19,787 nucleotides of DNA from contig JBHIBA010000054.1 in NCBI GenBank assembly GCA_046758845.1, positions 1 to 19,787 of the forward strand. Reading direction: 5' to 3'. Below the pieces are notes generated by a model, which was given only the letters and a program-made list of their open reading frames with translations, was not told where the DNA came from and made no database searches. This document shows positions 14,161-19,787 of this stretch, piece after piece (the stretch's first letter is position 1; every line of letters starts with the position of its first letter). The stretch is from JBHIBA01 sp046758845. GTDB lineage: Bacteria; UBA8248; JACPRG01; G963555815. A program made the position numbers and the translations under genes.

Positions 14161-16422
14161 TTATTCGTTCTCGGGCGCGGCGCGGTCTTTCAACAGGCCC
14201 GTCAAAACACGCTCGGGGCTGAGGGGAAGCTGCCTCACGCGGACGCCCGTCGCGTCATACACCGCGTTGGCCAGGGCGGCGAGGGTGCAGATGATGGGCG
14301 GTTCCCCCACCCCCCGGACGCCGAAGGCGCCCTCCGGGGCGGGTTCCTCCACGATCCCGGTGATCACCTCGACCGCGTCCCGGGAAGTGGGGATGATGTA
14401 AGCGTCCAAGTGCGGATTGACGATGCGTCCGTCCTCGAATCGCAACTCCTCCATCGTGGCGTACCCGACGCCCTGGAGAACGCCGCCTTCGATCTGACCT
14501 TCGATGCCGAGGGGATTGATGGCGAAGCCTACGTCCTGAACGGAAACCACCCTCAGGATCTCTACCTCTCCGGTTTCGGGGTCCACGGCCACATCGGCCA
14601 CCTGAGTCACATAAATGGGCGCCACCGGCAGGTCCGGGGAGACCCCGTGGCCGAAGACGGGTCCGCTCACCGACTTGGCCGCACGGAGGACGTGAGGGAG
14701 CGGCAGGCTTCGCTCGGATGAGGAACCGACCGCCACGCGCCCATCGGTGAGGAGGAGGTCGTCCACGTGGGCCTCGAGTTTCTTGGCCGCCGTTTCCAGG
14801 ATCTGTTTTTTCGCCGCGCGCGCGGCCTGCTGTGCCGCCGTGCTTAGGGCGCGCGTGATCTGGCTGCCCCCGCTTCCCGGCGACAGAGAGCCGGAGTCGG
14901 TATCAGCCGTGACGATGTTGACCTGATCGGCTGGAAGTCCCAATTCCTCCGCCACCACCTGAGCGATGGACGTGCTGGAGCCGGTGATGTCTACCGATCC
15001 CGTGATAATCTGGGCCGTTCCGTCGTCGTCCAGGCGGACGCTGCAGCTGGCCGCGCCGGCCGGTCCTCTCCAGAAACCGCTGGCCACGCCGCGGCCGTAA
15101 AGGTGCCCGTCGCCGCCCTCGGGGGGGAATCCCGCGGCTTCCCGGGCCCGCCTCAAAGTCTCCGGCAGGCTGATCTGAGACTTGACCTCGCCATCCATCC
15201 CCACGTCGCCCAGGCGCAGGGAATTGCGGAGCCTGAGCTCGTAGGGGTCGATCCCCGTCCGGCGGGCCAGCTCGTCCATCTGAGTTTCTGCGACGAAGGT
15301 CAACTGGGGGCCAGCGGGCGCGCGGACGATGCCGCAACTCGGCTTGTTGGTGTAAACGGCGTAAATTCGAACCCTCGCATGGGGAACCCGGTAGGGCCCG
15401 ACCGCCATCTGGGCCCGCGTCGCTACCATGATGGGGACCAAGTCTGTATACGCCCCGGTGTCCAGATAGAAATCGACCTCCTTGACCAGAATGTTTCCCT
15501 CCCGGTCGGCCCCGAGTCTGGAGCGGGTGATCGTCGGGTGGCGCGGGGTGCTGCCCTCGAAGTCCTCCTCCCGGGTGAGGGTCAACTTCACCGGCCTGCC
15601 GGCCGCTCGGGCCAGCAGCGCCGCAAGGGGCTCGATGAGCGTGGGCATCTTCGCCCCGAACCCTCCGCCGACGGCGGTGGGGATGACGTTCACCTTGGAC
15701 AGGGGCAGGCCCATCACTCGGGCCGTGTGTTTCCGACAGCCGTAGCTTCCCTGCGTTGTGGTCCAGACCGTGACCTTTCCCGCCGGGTCTACCGAGGCCA
15801 GGGCCGCGTGAGGCTCGATGTACGCCGCGTGGACTTCGGGCGTGATGAACTCGCCCTCGATGACGACCTCCGCCTTTTCCCAGGCCGCGTCCGGGTCGCC
15901 CATCTCGCTCACTTTGCCGGCGCAGATGTTGCCCCGCCTCTCGATCCCCCCGGGCGCCTCATACCTGCAGGAGTCCTCATGGACCAGCCCCGCCCCCTCG
16001 CGCAGGGCTTCCAAGGGACCGGTGAGGGTCGCAAGTTCTTGATAATCCACCTGAATGAGGCGCAGGGCAGCCTCGGCGGTCTCGGCATCCTCGGCGGCCA
16101 CCAGGGCCACGGGGTCTCCTACGTGGCGGACCTTTTCGAGCGCCACGGCGCGGCGGTCCTTGACGACATCTCCGTAATGGACGTCGGGGATGTCGCGCCC
16201 CGTCACGACGGCATGGACCCCCGGCAGGTTTTTGGCGGCCTCGACGCGGATGTTCACGATTCGGGCGTGCGCCATGGGACTTCGGAGGACCCGTCCCACC
16301 AGCGTGCCGGGCAGGAACACGTCATCGCCGAAGACGGCCATCCCCAGAGCCTTCTCCGGGCCGTCCAGCCGCGGGAGAGATTTCCCGACCGTCGTAAATC
16401 TCTGAGTTGTGGCCAGATTCAT
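14161..16422 (-). CDS. Xanthine dehydrogenase-family molybdopterin-binding subunit
   Basis: This 753-residue catalytic subunit of a molybdenum hydroxylase has the aldehyde oxidase/xanthine dehydrogenase a/b hammerhead domain at about 20-130 (LDGPEKALGMAVFGDD, VGDPVALVAAEDAETAEAAL). The molybdopterin-binding domain follows, with VGGGFGAK (251-258), REEDFEGSTPRHP, GIVRAPAGPQLTFVAETQMD, and the catalytic glutamate in RGVGEPP (E707). Such subunits bind molybdopterin cytosine dinucleotide and hydroxylate aromatic or aldehyde carbons, using water as oxygen source. The partner FAD and [2Fe-2S] subunits are not in the window: upstream is non-coding, downstream is a CoA ligase. The substrate is unknown; with a CoA ligase next to it, hydroxylation or dehydroxylation of an aromatic acid or CoA ester is one possibility. 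GAGGG precedes the ATG by about ten bases. selD is divergent from it. Confidence 0.93.
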   Translation of the reverse strand: MNLATTQRFTTVGKSLPRLDGPEKALGMAVFGDDVFLPGTLVGRVLRSPMAHARIVNIRVEAAKNLPGVHAVVTGRDIPDVHYGDVVKDRRAVALEKVRHVGDPVALVAAEDAETAEAALRLIQVDYQELATLTGPLEALREGAGLVHEDSCRYEAPGGIERRGNICAGKVSEMGDPDAAWEKAEVVIEGEFITPEVHAAYIEPHAALASVDPAGKVTVWTTTQGSYGCRKHTARVMGLPLSKVNVIPTAVGGGFGAKMPTLIEPLAALLARAAGRPVKLTLTREEDFEGSTPRHPTITRSRLGADREGNILVKEVDFYLDTGAYTDLVPIMVATRAQMAVGPYRVPHARVRIYAVYTNKPSCGIVRAPAGPQLTFVAETQMDELARRTGIDPYELRLRNSLRLGDVGMDGEVKSQISLPETLRRAREAAGFPPEGGDGHLYGRGVASGFWRGPAGAASCSVRLDDDGTAQIITGSVDITGSSTSIAQVVAEELGLPADQVNIVTADTDSGSLSPGSGGSQITRALSTAAQQAARAAKKQILETAAKKLEAHVDDLLLTDGRVAVGSSSERSLPLPHVLRAAKSVSGPVFGHGVSPDLPVAPIYVTQVADVAVDPETGEVEILRVVSVQDVGFAINPLGIEGQIEGGVLQGVGYATMEELRFEDGRIVNPHLDAYIIPTSRDAVEVITGIVEEPAPEGAFGVRGVGEPPIICTLAALANAVYDATGVRVRQLPLSPERVLTGLLKDRAAPENE

Positions 16423-16945
16423 ATCTGATTTCCCTCGGTTTTCGAGGAAGGGCGGTCAAACCCCTGGAAATGGCGGAGCCTTCCCCGCACCGGACGACCC
16501 GAAAACCTAAGAAGCGACGGCGCGTCGTCGGTCACGAAAAGAAGAGGCTTCGCCGGTCGCAGCGGCGAGCCTGGGCATTCCCTTAGACCGGATGATATCA
16601 CAGCCTATGCGGGCGCCGAAGGGCGCGTTACGGCCCGATGGGCCGCTCATCTGGACAGGGAGATGGCTCTGGGGGGTATCGATCCGGAATCAATGATTGC
16701 TTGGGACGATCCTGCACGAAAGGATTGTGAGCGCCCCGGCCCGGCGCATGGCCCACCGCCGTCGGTCGGGGGGGATACCCGCGGAAGAAGCCGCTACCGG
16801 GTCCGGGCCTCACAACTAATGATCAAATAGGACGTCACCGAGACGAAAAACATGATCTGTGTCAGCTTTTGCGAATTTATCTGCTCCGGAATTCAAACTC
16901 GGCCGTTTGATGCGGGTGATAAGCTGAGACAACGAAGGCTCACAG
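16423..16945. other. Intergenic region between the Mo hydroxylase and selD
   Basis: No supported gene is present. I searched it for a selC tRNA (anticodon TCA) and found none. Several short hairpins occur, for example CGGCCC/GGGCCG at 16631-16645. The part after about 16800 becomes AT-richer and contains an inverted repeat CAGCTT...AAGCTG (about 16862-16926), which could be a regulator site for either divergent unit. Confidence 0.45.
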
Positions 16946-16954
16946 TGCTATATT
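16946..16954 (+). promoter_or_regulatory. Candidate extended -10 promoter for selD
   Basis: TGCTATATT fits the extended -10 form TGn-TATAAT (five of six in the hexamer). No good -35 lies upstream, which is typical of extended -10 promoters. Transcription from near 16961 would give a leader of about 140 bases before selD. Confidence 0.35.
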
Positions 16955-16968
16955 GAGGAAAAGTGAAC

Positions 16969-17031
16969 GGCAATTGGGCCGAAGTGCTGGTGAGGACCTA
17001 GGCGGCGGAGACTCGCGCCCAACGAACTGCC
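16969..17031 (+). promoter_or_regulatory. Possible structured leader RNA upstream of selD
   Basis: The arms GGCA (16969-16972) and TTGGGC (16974-16979) pair with GCCCAA (17017-17022) and TGCC (17028-17031), enclosing a GC-rich internal region with further pairing potential. It lies in the inferred selD leader. I match it to no known riboswitch class. Confidence 0.3.
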
Positions 17032-17101
17032 AATCCTTGAAACCTATTGATGGGTCAGGGGTCTACGGTTTAGAGGCTGAGAAATCACTGGGAGTTGAGC
17101 G

Positions 17102-18205
17102 TTGCCAACCGCGAGCGAAGAGAAAATTCTTTTGACGAGTCTCGTCAAAGCGGGCGGGTGAGGGAGCAAAATCGGTCCAGCGGACCTTCGAGTGGCCCTG
17201 GAGGGGCTGCCCTGCTTCACCGACCCGAATCTTTTGTACGGGACCAACGCCGGGGACGATACGGGCGTTTATCGGCTTCGGGAGGACTTGGCCATCGTCC
17301 AGACGGTGGACTTCTTCACGCCCATCGTGGACAACCCGTACGACTTCGGCGCTATCGCTGTAGCGAACTCGCTGAGCGACTGCTACACCATGGGCGCCAA
17401 GCCCGTCACGGGCCTCAACCTGGTGGCATTCCCCTGCCACCTCGGACTCGAGACGCTGGGGGAGATCCTTCGGGGCGGCGCTGAGAAGATGATGGAGGCC
17501 GGCGCCGTCATCGTGGGCGGACACAGCGTGGACGACGCCGAGCCCAAGTACGGGGTCGCCGTCACGGGCATCGTCGATCCCCGGAAGATGATCACCAATA
17601 CCGGGGCGAGACCCGGAGACGCGCTTGTCCTGACGAAGAAGATCGGCACAGGGATCATCACGAATACCCGCAAGGCCCGGACCGGCTTCGGGAAGGTGCT
17701 GGGGTTCTTCACGGGCGGGGACGGGGAAAAGGCCGTCCGAGAAGACGTTTACCAAGAAGCCGTCGAGGGGATGAAGACCCTGAACCGGACGGCCGGCGAG
17801 CTCATGGTGGAAGCCGGCGCGCGCGCATCCACGGACATCACGGGGTTCGGACTTCTGGGCCACGCCCACAACGTGGCCGAGGCCAGCGGCGTGGCGTTCG
17901 AGATCTCCTACGACGCCGTTCCCAAGTACGCAGGGATCGAGGCGTTCGCCTTCTCCGGCACGAAGGGGGGCGGCGAGCGGAACCGGCACTGGGTCAAGGA
18001 CTTCGTCCGTCTGGACAGCGGGGTCGGCGAGAGAGAGTTCGCGGTTTTGTGCGACGCCCAGACCTCCGGCGCCCTCCTCATCGCCATCGATGCGGCCCAG
18101 GCCGAACCCCTTGTGGAGCGGATGAAGCCGGCCGGGGTTCCCGCTCCCGCCATCATCGGCAGAGTCTTGGATGGGCCGGCCGGCCATATCCGCGTCAATC
18201 CTTAA
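17102..18205 (+). CDS. selD: Selenophosphate synthase, selenocysteine-containing (UGA read-through)
   Basis: SelD makes selenophosphate from selenide and ATP, the selenium donor for selenocysteine-tRNA and other selenium uses. The true frame starts at TTG 17102 (GGGAG seven bases upstream; a stop in frame lies at 17096). It gives MPTASEEKILLTSLVKAGG, then TGA at 17159-17161, then GSKIGPADLR and the rest of SelD. The TGA falls exactly at the catalytic position (E. coli GCGCK, here GUGSK with Sec20 and Lys23), so it encodes selenocysteine. Full length is 367 residues, normal for SelD. Other marks are DPNLLYGTNAGDDTGVYRL, TVDFFTPIVDNPYDFGAIAV, ANSLSDCYTMGAKP, GGHSVDDAEPKYGVAVTG and TDITGFGLLGHAHNV. 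Starting at GTG 17192 (Val31) would remove the active site. The host must have SelA, SelB and tRNA-Sec elsewhere. Confidence 0.94.
17162..17186 (+). promoter_or_regulatory. Bacterial SECIS-like element after the selD UGA codon
   Basis: Twelve bases after the TGA, GGTCC (17174-17178) pairs with GGACC (17182-17186) around a three-base AGC loop, inside the coding sequence. Bacterial SECIS elements are stem-loops immediately 3' of the Sec codon, with a G in the first two positions of a small apical loop; this hairpin satisfies both and would be the SelB binding site. Confidence 0.6.
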
Positions 18206-18279
18206 GCCCAGAAGACGCGATTGCCTTTCTCATCGCTGCGTCGGCCGACGTTCAATCTGCGAGAGACCGGTAGGATCTG

Positions 18280-18999
18280 ATGGAAAGCGGACAGGTGCGG
18301 GCGCGCTCGCTTGCCAAGATGTGGATGGGTGCAGGGATTATCGCCCTCGCGGCGGCCGTCTACCTGGCCGTCCCCGCCGTCTCAAATCACGTCAACCGGG
18401 CTGTCACCCTTCTCTCCATGGGCGACGTCCCCGCGCTGAAAGCCTACGTCCTCTCCTTCGGGGTGTGGGCGCCCGTGGCCTCTGGGCTCTTGATGGTCCT
18501 CCAGGCCATCATCGCCCCTTTGCCCGCTTTTCTCATTACCATGGCGAACGGAATGCTGTTCGGGGCCTGGTGGGGGGGGCTGCTTTCCTGGACGAGCGCT
18601 TTGGCCTCGGCCCTGCTGTGCTTCCTCATCGCCGATGCGCTCGGCAGACCCGTCGTAGAACGCCTGGTGGGCCGGAGGGGACTTCGTCTCGCGGACAACT
18701 TCTTTCAGAATTATGGAACCTTCGCGGTGTTGGTGGCTCGGCTCATCCCCATTGTGCCCTTCGACCCCATCAGCTACGGTGCGGGCCTCACTCGCATGCC
18801 CGTTCGGCGCTTCGCTCTGGCGACGGGGATCGGGATCATCCCCGCAACGATGGTCTACTCCTGGCTGGGCGAAAACCTGGGTGCGGCCGACCTTTGGCTC
18901 TGGGGGGCGGTCGCGCTCTCCGTCCTGTTGGCGGGAAGCTTGATGTTTCGGCTGTTCGTCCGGAAACGCTTGTCAGAAGGCCGCAGGGCGGCAGGTTGA
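18280..18999 (+). CDS. TVP38/TMEM64 (VTT/DedA-like) family membrane protein
   Basis: This 239-residue polytopic protein has membrane segments at about 15-32, 62-92, 97-121, 148-170, 178-196 and 204-225. The VTT-domain signature is visible: the re-entrant part PAFLITMANGMLFGAWWGGL (82-101), then LLCFLIADALGRPVVERLVG (112-131) and ARLIPIVPFDPISYGAGLTR (153-172). Family members are thought to move lipids between leaflets or to assist membrane homeostasis; the substrate here is unknown. The ATG is preceded by TAGGA. It follows selD by 74 bases on the same strand and is probably co-transcribed, although a functional link with selenium is not evident. Confidence 0.9.
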   Translation: MESGQVRARSLAKMWMGAGIIALAAAVYLAVPAVSNHVNRAVTLLSMGDVPALKAYVLSFGVWAPVASGLLMVLQAIIAPLPAFLITMANGMLFGAWWGGLLSWTSALASALLCFLIADALGRPVVERLVGRRGLRLADNFFQNYGTFAVLVARLIPIVPFDPISYGAGLTRMPVRRFALATGIGIIPATMVYSWLGENLGAADLWLWGAVALSVLLAGSLMFRLFVRKRLSEGRRAAG

Positions 19000-19011
19000 A
19001 TTCACACCGCG

Positions 19012-19620
19012 TTAAGAACCCTCTGGCAGCAACCCCTTCAAGAGAGGAATGGCTTCGTGTAGATCATCGATCATGTAATCGCAGAGGTGGGCCAACTCTT
19101 CCCGTCTCCACTGTCCGTTCAGGAGCCTGACGTTCAGCGTTCCCGCCGCGCGGCCGGCCATCATGTCGTATCTGCCGTCCCCGATGAGGACCGCCTCCGA
19201 AGCCTCAAGCCCCAGCGCCCGGCAACACTCCACGACGGGTCTGGGGTCCGGTTTCCAAGCCCCGATATCCCGTGAAACGATCGGTCCGCCCTGAAGTCCG
19301 AATCGGTTCAGGACCACCTCGACGTTGACCCTGGCGTTATTGGTCACGATGCCGACGGGGACGGACCGGGAAGCCAGAAAATCCAGGATGGGCTGCACGC
19401 CTTCGGTCAGCTCCGCCGCTTCGGCGGCGGCCGCCTCATGCCTGAGCAGGATGGACTCGACGCGCGAGCGGTCCGGCTCGGGGGTCTTCGCCAGATAATC
19501 CAGGATGCTCACGTCTTCGATGAACCCCATCTCCCGCTTCATTTCGGGCCAGTTGAAGAAGGGCTTCGTGATGGTGCCGTCGAAGTCCAGAAGCACGCCG
19601 CGGTAGGTTCCAACCTGCAA
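19012..19620 (-). CDS. HAD-superfamily hydrolase (phosphoglycolate phosphatase-like)
   Basis: This 202-residue HAD phosphatase has all four motifs: I, LLDFDGT (10-16; nucleophile D12 and acid D14); II, GIVTNN (T93); the lysine in GAWKPDP (K123); and III, LIGDGRYDM (D148 and D152). A helical C1 cap lies at about 20-80, as in phosphoglycolate phosphatase and beta-phosphoglucomutase relatives. The substrate is a small phosphorylated metabolite that cannot be named. The start is TTG 19620 with GGAGAA upstream. It converges on the TVP38 gene with only 12 bases between stops, so transcripts may overlap. Confidence 0.92.
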   Translation of the reverse strand: MQVGTYRGVLLDFDGTITKPFFNWPEMKREMGFIEDVSILDYLAKTPEPDRSRVESILLRHEAAAAEAAELTEGVQPILDFLASRSVPVGIVTNNARVNVEVVLNRFGLQGGPIVSRDIGAWKPDPRPVVECCRALGLEASEAVLIGDGRYDMMAGRAAGTLNVRLLNGQWRREELAHLCDYMIDDLHEAIPLLKGLLPEGS

Positions 19621-19684
19621 GGAAGTTCTCCAGCCAAGAGAGCCTATGTCCGGACGGGCCCGGCCTTGTTATTCGTGGGGGGCG

Positions 19685-19712
19685 CTTCCCTCGGCTTCGC
19701 TCGGGACAAGCT
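19685..19712 (+). repeat. Dispersed repeat, copy 3
   Basis: The same motif as 12383-12410 (reverse complement) and 107-132, with core CTCGGCTTCGCTC. It lies 23 bases before the second copy of the hairpin element. Confidence 0.65.
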
Positions 19713-19735
19713 TTGGGCACTGGCATGCCGGCTTA

Positions 19736-19787
19736 GTCGTGGGGGGCGCTTTTTGAAAGGCGCCCCCCCCCCGCAAAACTTTCGTTT
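19736..19787. mobile_element. Hairpin repeat element, copy 2 (cut by the window end)
   Basis: These 52 bases match 12065-12117 with three differences (one indel), including the G6 hairpin and the GCAAAACTTT flank. The rest of the copy lies beyond the window. Its loop reads TTTTTGAAAG, identical to the inverted right end of copy 1, which supports the inverted-end interpretation. Confidence 0.7.

Noticed and set aside
15103..16428. 441-codon plus-strand frame opposite the Mo hydroxylase gene
   Set aside because: Shadow of the intact 753-residue gene, with low-complexity composition.
16423..17101. Possible selC (tRNA-Sec) near selD
   Set aside because: No TCA anticodon loop in a paired arm and no T-arm GGTTCGA-like motif were found.
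17063..18187. 374-codon minus-strand frame opposite selD
   Set aside because: Antisense shadow; SelD motifs run through the plus strand.
17192..18205. selD starting at GTG 17192
   Set aside because: It would remove the catalytic segment; upstream sequence in the same frame matches SelD perfectly apart from the TGA, and a TTG with a ribosome binding site is available.
1..19787. CRISPR arrays, rRNA genes, transposases or integrases
   Set aside because: No regularly spaced repeats, rRNA-like sequence or recombinase motifs were seen.

Overview
The window comes from a GC-rich Gram-negative (diderm) bacterium. The evidence is an Mla-type lipid transport cluster with a periplasmic MlaC, a TolC-family outer-membrane protein, lipid/CoA metabolism, a molybdenum hydroxylase and a selenophosphate synthase. 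The phylum cannot be fixed from sequence alone; dispersed GC-rich repeats and a mixed gene set would suit an uncultured environmental lineage.

Left part (1-3300): an accessory-looking stretch, visibly less GC-rich than the rest. It holds a ~300-bp putative non-autonomous element with terminal inverted repeats (29-329), one intact orphan membrane/coiled-coil protein (801-2234, +), and several minus-strand coding remnants that become continuous only if single bases are restored in homopolymer runs. It ends at a tRNA-Phe gene (3304-3379, -) whose 3' end faces this stretch; a strong terminator follows the tRNA.

Middle part (3824-8372, all minus): an archaeal-type CTP-dependent riboflavin kinase is translationally coupled to a YkvA/DUF1232 membrane protein. 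Next to them is an mla-type operon read mlaE-mlaD-tolC-like-mlaC, with a candidate promoter at 8344-8372 and no ATPase (mlaF) gene in the window. Then comes a small heme-copper-oxidase-subunit-I-like membrane protein (minus). It is divergent from a plus-strand pair: a Rieske ferredoxin and a double-domain SagB/ThcOx-type nitroreductase. A perfect 18-bp palindrome sits where the -35 of a consensus TATAAT promoter should be. A rhodanese follows.

Right part (12017-19787): a ~300-bp repeat element made of tandem hairpins (12065-12361) has a second copy starting at 19736 and running off the window. Between them lie an acyl-CoA ligase and the molybdopterin-binding subunit of a xanthine-dehydrogenase-family enzyme (both minus). 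Divergent from these is selD followed by a TVP38/TMEM64 membrane protein (plus), then a convergent HAD phosphatase (minus).

The most notable point is that selD is itself a selenoprotein gene. Its true reading frame starts at a TTG at 17102, crosses an in-frame TGA at 17159-17161 in the active-site motif (GGU-GSK), and is followed by a bacterial SECIS-like hairpin. A standard gene caller would begin at GTG 17192 and lose the catalytic N-terminus. SelD lies head-to-head with a molybdenum hydroxylase, which raises the possibility of a selenium-dependent Mo hydroxylase as well as selenocysteine synthesis.
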